A stretch of DNA of 18,464 bases, from NCBI GenBank assembly GCA_902766265.1, contig CACXCY010000044.1:1-18464 (forward strand), read 5' to 3'. The stretch is from an uncultured Bacteroidota bacterium (GTDB lineage Bacteria; Bacteroidota; Bacteroidia; Bacteroidales; P3). The translations under genes and the position numbers were made by a program. Of this stretch, positions 7,250-13,451 are shown one piece after another (position 1 is the stretch's first letter; every line of letters begins with the position of its first letter). The notes beneath the pieces were generated by a model, which was given only the letters and a program-made list of their open reading frames with translations, was not told where the DNA came from and ran no database searches.

Positions 7250-8434
7250 TTAAAGGATGTTTAATTTCTTGAAGCACTTGTATATCTTATCCACACCGAA
7301 ATCGATCTGCTCCTTGGTATGCGTTGCCATCAGAGCCACACGTATCAGTGTTTCATCGGCAGGGACAGCCGGGGAGATGACTGGGCTGATAAACACCCCT
7401 TCGTCCAACAACATACGCGTTACGGCGAATGTCTTATCATTGTCGCGCACAAATATCGGGATAATCGGTGTCGACGTATTGCCTATCTCAAAGCCAAGAT
7501 CTTGGAAACTCTTCAATGCGTAACGCTGAATATCCCACAAAGCCGTCTGTCTCTCGGGTTCCGAACGCATAATGTGCAGTGCAGCTATCACCGAAGCCGT
7601 AGAGGCAGGGGATATGCTGGCGGTAAATATATAGGGCCGCACAGCATGTTTCATGTAATTAAGCGTTTCCTTGTCAGTTGCCACAAAGCCGCCTATCGAT
7701 GCCAGCGACTTGCTGAAGGTACCCATAACAATCTCTGTCCCTTCAAGGATTCCAAAATGGTCGCACGTACCTCGGCCTTCCGAGCCGAACACTCCCAACC
7801 CATGGGCCTCGTCTACCATTAAAGTGGCATCATATTGATCGCACAACCGCTTTATCTCCGGAAGATTGGCAACGTCACCTTCCATACTGAACACACCGTC
7901 GGTCACCACCAGTTTAGAAGCATCTATCGGACACTTCTGCAGCACACGCTCCAAGTCTTCCACATTATTGTGACGATATTTAAGTGTGGTGGCAAACGTT
8001 AACTGCTTTCCCTCAATGATAGACGCATGGTCGCGTTCATCAAACAACACATAATCATTGCGTCCAGTGATGCAGGGGATAGTGCCGGCGTTGGCCTGGA
8101 ATCCAGCAGAAAACAGCATCACTCCGTCTTTATGCATGAACTCCGCCAGTTCATTTTCCAACTGTATATGGATATCCAGCGTTCCATTAAGAAACGGGGA
8201 ACCCGCACAGCCGCTACCGTATTTCTTAATAGCCGCAATAGCTGCTTCCTTGATTTTCGGATGGTTGGTAAGGCCCAAATAGCTATTGGAGCCAAGCATC
8301 AACACTTTTTTCCCTTCAATGATAACTTCTGTATTCTGTTCGCTCGAAATCGGAGTGAAATAAGGATAGACTCCTTTGGCGCGCGCTTCCTGAGGCGCAG
8401 TGTAAAGAGAAAGTTTCTTTTGTAATGGTTTCAT
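7250..8434 (-). CDS. spt: Serine palmitoyltransferase (pyridoxal-phosphate, alpha-oxoamine synthase family)
   Basis: The enzyme condenses L-serine with a long-chain acyl-CoA to 3-ketosphinganine, the first step of sphingolipid synthesis, which Bacteroides and relatives carry out. The 394-aa frame is full length. Key residues: His136 in DERDHAS (stacks on PLP), Asp208 and His211 in DEAHG, and the Schiff-base Lys242 in GTFSKSLASIGG. The relatives KBL, BioF and HemA share this fold. The SPT assignment rests on my recall that the stretch GSGCAGSPFLNGTLDIHIQL, the segment VFSMEGDVANLPEI and the C-terminal VALMATHTKEQID closely resemble Bacteroidetes Spt. The start ATG is at 8432-8434. The acyltransferase gene follows directly. 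No convincing promoter was found in the upstream spacer. Confidence 0.9.
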   Translation of the reverse strand: MKPLQKKLSLYTAPQEARAKGVYPYFTPISSEQNTEVIIEGKKVLMLGSNSYLGLTNHPKIKEAAIAAIKKYGSGCAGSPFLNGTLDIHIQLENELAEFMHKDGVMLFSAGFQANAGTIPCITGRNDYVLFDERDHASIIEGKQLTFATTLKYRHNNVEDLERVLQKCPIDASKLVVTDGVFSMEGDVANLPEIKRLCDQYDATLMVDEAHGLGVFGSEGRGTCDHFGILEGTEIVMGTFSKSLASIGGFVATDKETLNYMKHAVRPYIFTASISPASTASVIAALHIMRSEPERQTALWDIQRYALKSFQDLGFEIGNTSTPIIPIFVRDNDKTFAVTRMLLDEGVFISPVISPAVPADETLIRVALMATHTKEQIDFGVDKIYKCFKKLNIL

Positions 8435-8540
8435 TCTTGTTTTTCTTATCTGTATCCTTCGATTTTAACATTTGACATTCTTCTTCATTACATCAAATGC
8501 ATTGGGATTTCAACCTTTTGGAACCAGATTGCAAATAAAC

Positions 8541-8570
8541 GAAAAAAAAATCATTTAACGAATAGTTAAA
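8541..8570 (-). terminator. AT-rich hairpin with T-tract at the end of the deoC operon
   Basis: On the minus strand a TTTAAC/GTTAAA stem with a 5-nt loop is followed by TGA and a run of nine Ts (8542-8550). The stem overlaps the deoC stop codon. The long T-tract supports factor-independent termination of the rpiB-LUD-deoC transcript, although the stem has only two G-C pairs. Confidence 0.5.
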
Positions 8571-9312
8571 GTGTTAAAATCTGAAAGACTTTATTGGTAA
8601 GTCGGCTGGCACCTATTCTAAATTTTTGGTTTGTAGTGTATTCTTCTCCTAATATTTCTTCCGCCATTTTCATGTATCCAAGGGCCTCTTCTGGCTCTGA
8701 AATACCTCCAGCGGCCTTAAATCCCACCTTTTTTCCCGTATTTTTTGAAAAATCTGCTATCGCATGCAGCATGGTTTTGGCGGCTTCCGGAGTTGCTCCC
8801 ACAGATATCTTGCCGGTCGATGTCTTTATAAAATCCGCGCCGCCCTCCATAGCCAACATACTGGCTTTATATATATTTTCCGGGGTTTTGAGCTCGCCTG
8901 TCTCCAATATAACCTTCAACGTTTTCTCTTTGCACAGTTGTTTCACCGATGCCACTTCATTTCTAACTTTATCATAATCACCTTCTAGGAAAACTCCTCG
9001 TGAAAGAACCATGTCGATCTCGTCGGCGCCTTCATCTAAGGCATATTGGATTTCGCTTAATTTAACCTTTATAGGAGATTGTCCCGACGGGAATGCACCT
9101 GCCACCGAAGCTACATGAATGCCGCTACCCGACAACAATTGAACTGCCTGCCGAACAAATATAGGGTATACACATACTGCCGCCACATGGTTGATTCCTT
9201 TTATAGTATCTTGCATCGAGACCGATGAATGGCACAATGCTTCGATACGTTCTTTCGTATCATCTCCCCCTAATGAGGTGTTGTCGATACATGAAAATAA
9301 CCGTTTCAACAT
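8566..9312 (-). CDS. deoC: Deoxyribose-phosphate aldolase
   Basis: DeoC cleaves 2-deoxyribose 5-phosphate to acetaldehyde and glyceraldehyde 3-phosphate in deoxynucleoside catabolism; it is a class I TIM-barrel aldolase. The 248-aa frame carries Asp100 in DEIDMV, the Schiff-base Lys163 in GADFIKTSTGK and the second active-site Lys199 in GFKAAGGI. Length is in the normal range. It is the last gene of a tight three-gene set: 15 bp separate it from the LUD/Fe-S gene, which in turn sits 15 bp after rpiB. Together with RpiB it links pentose and deoxypentose phosphates to the central pathways. An AT-rich hairpin with a T-tract overlaps its stop codon. Confidence 0.95.
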   Translation of the reverse strand: MLKRLFSCIDNTSLGGDDTKERIEALCHSSVSMQDTIKGINHVAAVCVYPIFVRQAVQLLSGSGIHVASVAGAFPSGQSPIKVKLSEIQYALDEGADEIDMVLSRGVFLEGDYDKVRNEVASVKQLCKEKTLKVILETGELKTPENIYKASMLAMEGGADFIKTSTGKISVGATPEAAKTMLHAIADFSKNTGKKVGFKAAGGISEPEEALGYMKMAEEILGEEYTTNQKFRIGASRLTNKVFQILTL

Positions 9313-9327
9313 AATAGGGTAGGAGGT

Positions 9328-10470
9328 TTATTTGGAATGTTCCTCTATATATTGCTCATTGAAAGTTTTGCTCTCAAAATGCGGTAATTGGCGGGCGTCC
9401 TTTATCTCGTGCGATAGATGACTTGAAAACACTTGCTGTTTCATCCAGCTTGACTTGTTCATCTTGTGTCGATCCATCACATATTTGCGGTACTTTGTCA
9501 ACATTCCGTCAATTCTGGAATCAATATGTCCTTTTTCAAAGAATTCACGTCGGGAAGCCATAATCATATCCCTTATAGGCAACATAATAGGACATACTTC
9601 CTCGCAGCGACCACACATTGTACACGCAAACACGATATGACGGTATTCCTCCAACGATTCCATAAAAGGCAACATCACCCTTCCCGTAGGCCCAGTAAAT
9701 ACATTATCGTATGGTTCTTTGCCTATTACATTGTCAACTGGACAAACCTCTTCGCAACGACCACAGGAAAGACAACTTAATATTTGGCGCTGCCGCTTAT
9801 GCGAAAGTAATTCTGTACGCTGGTTGTTGACGATAAATACTATTGTTTCACAATGAGGCGAGCCACCAAAGGTAGCAAATGGTATGCCCGTGTTCTTTCT
9901 TCCCCTATCACCAGCCGCCTTAGCATAAGCTTCCGCATAGGTAGCACAACTCAATAGACGGTCAATGGTGACAAAAAATACATTAACAGCGTTATTATTG
10001 AGTGCTTTAAGGTAATCCTTATCTTTATTGAGCAATAAAAGTGACCCTGTGTCGGCTACCATCATATCGGCCACCATCAATTGTAATTGACCTTCTTCAC
10101 AAAGAGTAACCTTCTCGTCTTTCATAAAATAATCCATACCTAACTCGTTAAAAAGTAAGGTATCTGATGAGTCGATAAAAGTAGCAGTACGGTATTTTCC
10201 TTCTACTATCACCGCTCTCATCTGTTCATGAACTTCTTTATAGCTGTTAGCCCAGAATACGTTACCCCCGGCTGCGACAAAGTTTTTTTCAAATCTACAT
10301 AATTCTTCTTCTAAATTATCTATTGAACGGCGTAAGGTTGTATTTAAACGACCCATCTGTGCTGAACGTACGGCAACAGAATCCGCCAATGGCTCTCTTT
10401 CCATTGACTTTCTCTCTGCTATTGATTTCTTGCAGAGATCGATAAAATCACTATAGCTGTCTTTTGACAT
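9328..10470 (-). CDS. LUD-domain protein with two 4Fe-4S clusters (LutB-like)
   Basis: This 380-aa protein has an N-terminal LUD domain (roughly 35-215, including GMDYFMKDEKVTLCEEGQLQ and VADTGSLLL). A bacterial ferredoxin-type pair follows: Cys233, 236, 239, 243 in CLSCGRCEEVCP and Cys283, 286, 289, 293 in CTMCGRCEEVCP. The architecture recalls LutB of the LutABC lactate dehydrogenase. However, LutB is longer (about 470 aa), and neither LutA nor LutC is encoded nearby, so a lactate role should not be assumed. It is probably a cytosolic electron-transfer or oxidoreductase subunit. It lies inside an operon with rpiB and deoC (15-bp gaps both sides), which suggests a link to sugar-phosphate or aldehyde metabolism, for example acetaldehyde from DeoC. 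That link is inference. Confidence 0.85.
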   Translation of the reverse strand: MSKDSYSDFIDLCKKSIAERKSMEREPLADSVAVRSAQMGRLNTTLRRSIDNLEEELCRFEKNFVAAGGNVFWANSYKEVHEQMRAVIVEGKYRTATFIDSSDTLLFNELGMDYFMKDEKVTLCEEGQLQLMVADMMVADTGSLLLLNKDKDYLKALNNNAVNVFFVTIDRLLSCATYAEAYAKAAGDRGRKNTGIPFATFGGSPHCETIVFIVNNQRTELLSHKRQRQILSCLSCGRCEEVCPVDNVIGKEPYDNVFTGPTGRVMLPFMESLEEYRHIVFACTMCGRCEEVCPIMLPIRDMIMASRREFFEKGHIDSRIDGMLTKYRKYVMDRHKMNKSSWMKQQVFSSHLSHEIKDARQLPHFESKTFNEQYIEEHSK

Positions 10471-10485
10471 TGGAGTGGAAAAGAT

Positions 10486-10938
10486 TTATTGTATCAGTTT
10501 ATTGATTTTCTCTACCCTACGTTGATGACGTCCGCCTTCAAATGGAGTATTAAGAAACTCTTCAACGATCTGTATTGCTAACTCTTCCGATATAAAACGG
10601 GCAGGCATAGATAATATATTCGCATCATTATGTTGGCGGGCTAAATGCGATATTTCAGGAATCCAGCATAAGGCGCATCTTACATGAGGATATTTATTGA
10701 CTGTCATCTGTACCCCATTTCCACTACCACATATTACTATCCCCTTTTCATATTCCCCTTTGTTTATAGCATTTCCTACTTGATGGGCATAGTCCGGATA
10801 ATCACAACTCTCTTCACTATATGTTCCAAAATCTTTAATTTCAAATCCTTTAGATTCTAAATACTCTTTTATCTTTTTCTTTAACTCATATCCGGCATGG
10901 TCGCACGCCATAGGAATTATTTTTTTATTTTTCGCCAT
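10486..10938 (-). CDS. rpiB: Ribose-5-phosphate isomerase B
   Basis: RpiB interconverts ribose 5-phosphate and ribulose 5-phosphate in the non-oxidative pentose phosphate pathway; the LacA/RpiB family has a Rossmann-like fold. The 150-aa frame shows ACDHAG (Asp13, His14), DYPDYA, the catalytic Cys70 in CGSGNG, and the conserved RHQRRVEKI near the C-terminus. I chose the ATG at 10938; extending by two codons would use a TTG. It is the first gene of the rpiB-LUD-deoC operon, with a -7 box 23-30 bp upstream. Its 5' end faces the AT-rich putative origin region, and nadA diverges from the other side. Confidence 0.95.
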   Translation of the reverse strand: MAKNKKIIPMACDHAGYELKKKIKEYLESKGFEIKDFGTYSEESCDYPDYAHQVGNAINKGEYEKGIVICGSGNGVQMTVNKYPHVRCALCWIPEISHLARQHNDANILSMPARFISEELAIQIVEEFLNTPFEGGRHQRRVEKINKLIQ

Positions 10939-10960
10939 TGTCAATAAGTTTTTATGACTG

Positions 10961-10968
10961 CAAATTTA
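10961..10968 (-). promoter_or_regulatory. -7 element of the rpiB operon
   Basis: Read on the minus strand, TAAATTTG fits TAnnTTTG and lies 23 bp upstream of the rpiB ATG, giving a leader of about 15-20 nt. No -33 TTTG is found at the usual spacing. Confidence 0.5.
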
Positions 10969-11113
10969 CATCATTTAGATAAGTATTTCATTTAAAACAA
11001 ACTTTTATTATTCACAAGTTTATAACCAAATGATATTCTAATTTGATGTTCAGCGATATTACACTTTATAAACAATATAAATGTGGAATGCTTTTTAATA
11101 AACAGTGATAAAA

Positions 11114-11122
11114 TGTGGATAA
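11114..11122 (-). other. Perfect DnaA box (TTATCCACA)
   Basis: TGTGGATAA on the plus strand is the exact complement of the DnaA 9-mer consensus. It lies in the AT-rich rpiB-nadA spacer. One such site in AT-rich DNA can arise by chance; its value comes from the surrounding context. Confidence 0.55.
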
Positions 11123-11470
11123 AAAATCCAGCTATCAAAAATGTTTAAATCCTACCAATTTTTCATTTCTTTTTCACCCTACTTTAAGATTGTAACTTAT
11201 CATTTATACTCTACATTTACATTCTCATTACTTATTTCAACTATTTGTTGATAATTATTTACCGCATTGATATTTTCCTATATACCGAATTATAAAGTAG
11301 TGCAAAAACTTTTATATTTATTATACTCTAAAATCAGCTACAAAGTTATTCACCAAATCAACAAACAAATAAAAAATCAAAAATTATATTTAAAAATATT
11401 TTCTATTTATTTTCATTGTTAGTTAGAAACTGTTTAGACTTCATTTGATAATTTTTTTATGCAATCTAAA

Positions 11471-11575
11471 CGGTGATTTTTTCACGGAAACAAGGTTATT
11501 CTCTATCGGTCGTGACCTTGGTCTTTCTGTTACAATGGTGGTATACCTGCCGAACTTGATGAGGCAACCCCATTG
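11471..11575. other. Hairpin-rich, less AT-rich patch; possible structured RNA or origin element
   Basis: This patch stands out from the AT-rich flanks. It contains GTGA/TCAC around five Ts (11473-11485) and CAAGGT/ACCTTG (11491-11496 with 11515-11520). A nested stem follows: CAATGG/CCATTG (11533-11538 with 11570-11575), continued inward by GG/CC and TGCC/GGCA with an 11-nt loop (11552-11562). A 62-codon open frame crosses it, but that protein resembles nothing I know. No known riboswitch or housekeeping RNA was recognised. Confidence 0.35.
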
Positions 11576-11734
11576 CGCCTTCTATACATTAAAAAAATCC
11601 CTCGCTTATATGTCCAACAATTCTCATCAATAAAATCAAAACGGTTTCTAAGAGTGGGGGATTCTTATGACATTTCAAACCTCATTAGTTGATAAATGTC
11701 AAAATTATGTCCTATAACGCGAAGTAAAATTTAT

Positions 11735-11742
11735 TATTTTTG
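11735..11742 (+). promoter_or_regulatory. -7 element of nadA
   Basis: TATTTTTG fits TAnnTTTG and lies 58 bp upstream of the nadA ATG, leaving a leader of about 50 nt. An inverted repeat GACATTT/AAATGTC (11669-11675 with 11694-11700) lies just upstream and could be an operator. No -33 TTTG is seen at the usual spacing. Confidence 0.5.
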
Positions 11743-11800
11743 CAGTTGGTAAAATAGTTGTAATTTATTACATTCCAAATCGATTTAAATACATTTTCCT

Positions 11801-12748
11801 ATGGATAAAAAAGAACTTCAAGAAGCAATCATAAAGTTAAAAAAAGAGAAGAATGCTGTCATTCTCGGTCATTATTATCAGCGTGACGAAATACAGGAAG
11901 TTTCCGATTTTGTGGGTGACAGTTTGGCGTTAGCCCAAGAAGCGCGGAAGACACAATGCGATATTATTGTTTTTTGTGGTGTTCACTTTATGGCAGAAAC
12001 AGCAAAGATATTAAACCCTGAACGAAAGGTTATCCTGCCCGATATGAATGCTAATTGTTCGCTGGCTCGTTCTTGTCCTGCTGATGCTTTTAGTAAGTTC
12101 AAAGAAGAGCATCCCGACCATATAGTGATTTCATATATCAATTGTTCAGCGGAGATAAAAGCACTATCCGACTTAATTTGTACCTCAGGAAACGCTGAAA
12201 AGTTGGTAAATGCGCTGCCTAGAAACCAAAAGATAATATTTGCTCCGGATAAGAATTTGGGCGGTTATATAAATCGTCAAACGGGACGTAATATGCTGCT
12301 TTGGGATGGTACCTGCACCGTGCATGACGCTCTTACTGCAGAGAGTATTTTACGCTTAAAACAGCAACATCCTCAAGCAGAAGTGATAGCCCATCCAGAG
12401 TGTAATAGTGCCGTATTAAGAGTTGCGAGTTTTATTGGTTCTACTAAAGCAATGCTGAATTATATAAGCAAATCATTGGCCACACAGTTTATTGTAGCCA
12501 CAGAGTCTGGTATATTGTATGAGATGAAGCAAAATAATCCTGATAAAGAATTTTTCGCTGTTTCCGCTGATGAAGGTTGTGCTTGCCTTGAGTGTGCCGA
12601 TATGAAACTAAATACACTTGATAAACTTTACAAATGTATAAAGGAAGAATTGCCAGAAATAACATTACCTGCGGATATGATTCAACAGGCAAGAAAACCT
12701 ATTGAGCGTATGCTTGAGATGTCCCAACAATTGGGTATAATCAAGTAA
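11801..12748 (+). CDS. nadA: Quinolinate synthase
   Basis: NadA condenses iminoaspartate with dihydroxyacetone phosphate to quinolinate in de novo NAD synthesis and carries an oxygen-sensitive [4Fe-4S] cluster. The 315-aa frame is full length for the shorter NadA type. The substrate-binding start LGHYYQRDEIQ is clear. Probable cluster ligands are Cys86 in NANCSLA, Cys172 in WDGTCTVHD and Cys265 in CADMKLNTL; Cys260 and Cys262 sit next to the last. HPECNS and ATESGIL are also family hallmarks. The partners nadB and nadC are not in the window, so the gene is separated from the usual cluster. It has its own -7 box and is the first gene to the right of the putative origin. Confidence 0.96.
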   Translation: MDKKELQEAIIKLKKEKNAVILGHYYQRDEIQEVSDFVGDSLALAQEARKTQCDIIVFCGVHFMAETAKILNPERKVILPDMNANCSLARSCPADAFSKFKEEHPDHIVISYINCSAEIKALSDLICTSGNAEKLVNALPRNQKIIFAPDKNLGGYINRQTGRNMLLWDGTCTVHDALTAESILRLKQQHPQAEVIAHPECNSAVLRVASFIGSTKAMLNYISKSLATQFIVATESGILYEMKQNNPDKEFFAVSADEGCACLECADMKLNTLDKLYKCIKEELPEITLPADMIQQARKPIERMLEMSQQLGIIK

Positions 12749-12802
12749 TAATTGTTTGTTAAATTTTTCATACAAATGAGTGGCATTGTAGTATAGACAT
12801 TC

Positions 12803-12832
12803 TTTGTATTTTCACCCAATAAAATATATTTG
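12803..12832 (+). promoter_or_regulatory. -33/-7 promoter overlapping the start of the tRNA-editing gene
   Basis: TTTG (12803-12806), an 18-bp spacer and TATATTTG (12825-12832) form the best -33/-7 pair in the window. The -7 box ends only 2 bp before the presumed TTG start codon at 12835. The transcript would therefore be leaderless or begin at the start codon, unless a promoter further upstream is used. Confidence 0.5.
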
Positions 12833-12834
12833 TT

Positions 12835-13326
12835 TTGCGAGGTCAACAACAAGTTTACGATTACTTAAATCGGTTAGGAATCGGATTTGAATATTATGAA
12901 CATCCGGAGGCACCCACTATTGAGATAGCTGCTCAGTATTATAGGGGAGAGGGCACCACGTTGTGTAAAAATCTTTTTTTTCGCAACCATAAAGGCAACC
13001 GTCATTACCTTGTCATTATGGATTCGCAGCATGCTATGGATATCCACGATATTGAACACCGTCTTCATCAAGGTAAACTGTCGTTTGCGTCTCCCGAACG
13101 CATGATGAAATATCTTGGTGTCCGTCCCGGGTCGGTTTCGCTGTTTACCTTGATAAATGATGTGAACCATGAGGTGACACTATTTGTAGACAGCCAACTG
13201 AAAAAAGCCAAAAAAGTAAGTTTTCACCCCAACGACAATACCGCCTCCCTTGTTATCAGTAATGCCGATATGATGAAGTTTATTGAGAATACAGGAAACC
13301 CTTACGAATTCTTGGATTTATATTGA
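12835..13326 (+). CDS. ProXp-ala / YbaK-type tRNA deacylase (prolyl-tRNA synthetase-associated domain)
   Basis: This 163-aa free-standing editing domain of the YbaK/INS family belongs to the ProXp-ala (PrdX) branch, which hydrolyses mischarged Ala-tRNA(Pro). Visible signatures are EHPEAPT (22-28), CKNLFFRNHKGNRHYLVI with the conserved Lys45, KLSFASPERMMKYLGVRPGS (77-96) and FHPNDNTASLVIS near the C-terminus. Length matches the family. The frame is closed by TAA at 12820-12822, and its only usable start is TTG at 12835; the first ATG would delete the conserved lysine block. The gene follows nadA by 86 bp. The family assignment is firm; the exact tRNA specificity is inferred. Confidence 0.88.
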   Translation: MRGQQQVYDYLNRLGIGFEYYEHPEAPTIEIAAQYYRGEGTTLCKNLFFRNHKGNRHYLVIMDSQHAMDIHDIEHRLHQGKLSFASPERMMKYLGVRPGSVSLFTLINDVNHEVTLFVDSQLKKAKKVSFHPNDNTASLVISNADMMKFIENTGNPYEFLDLY

Positions 13327-13451
13327 ATTTACTAATTTCATAACCCTTCCTGTTCACAACGTCAGGAACCCTGTTGATAACCCATAGAATTTAAATATTC
13401 ACAACAGTTTACCTGTTAGTAACTTACAAAGATGTTTCACGTGTAACAATT
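13327..13451. other. Palindrome-rich intergenic segment containing parS and a DnaA-like box
   Basis: This 125-bp spacer holds TTCCTG/CAGGAA (13347-13352 with 13363-13368, 10-nt loop), a TTATCAACA DnaA-like box on the minus strand (13372-13380), ATATTCACA (13395-13403) and a near-palindrome GTTTACCTGTTAGTAAC. The parS-like site closes the segment. No T-rich terminator follows the editing gene. The density of symmetric sites suggests protein binding. Confidence 0.45.
13433..13448. other. parS-like ParB centromere site
   Basis: TGTTTCACGTGTAACA matches the near-universal chromosomal parS, TGTTTCACGTGAAACA, at 15 of 16 positions; only position 12 (A to T) differs. The core CACGTG is intact, and it is the only CACGTG I found in the window. 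parS sites cluster around oriC, which agrees with the putative origin 1.6 kb to the left. ParB would be encoded elsewhere. Confidence 0.65.

Larger units (their letters stand above)
10939..11800. other. Putative chromosomal replication origin (AT-rich divergent intergenic region)
   Basis: This 862-bp region lies between divergent rpiB and nadA and holds no convincing gene. DnaA-box-like sites: a perfect TTATCCACA on the minus strand (11114-11122), TTATTCACA (11008-11016, plus), TTATCAACA (11246-11254, minus) and the weaker TTATTCACC (11346-11354, plus). A core at 11361-11418 is about 88% A+T, as expected of a DNA-unwinding element. Nearly all genes to the left are minus strand and all to the right plus strand, so transcription runs away from here as replication would. 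A parS-like site lies 1.6 kb to the right. Against it: dnaA is absent, and the box density is modest for such AT-rich DNA. Confidence 0.5.

Noticed and set aside
4947..7253. A 768-codon plus-strand open frame running through the 22-bp array, the SDR gene and the antisense of the acyltransferase gene.
   Set aside because: It overlaps two clearly recognised genes in other frames, its translation is low-complexity Arg/His/Pro-rich over the SDR gene, and the array part is open only because the repeat has no stop in any forward frame.
7287..7295. A second perfect DnaA box, TTATCCACA.
   Set aside because: It lies inside the spt coding region, isolated from other boxes, and a single 9-mer is expected now and then by chance in 18 kb.
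11445..11633. A 62-codon plus-strand open frame in the putative origin region.
   Set aside because: No recognisable similarity, no promoter or ribosome-binding context, and it coincides with a hairpin-rich patch that explains the local composition better.
11641..11800. An NAD-responsive riboswitch in the nadA leader.
   Set aside because: The leader after the predicted transcription start is only about 50 nt, and I see no conserved elements of the known NAD riboswitch classes.
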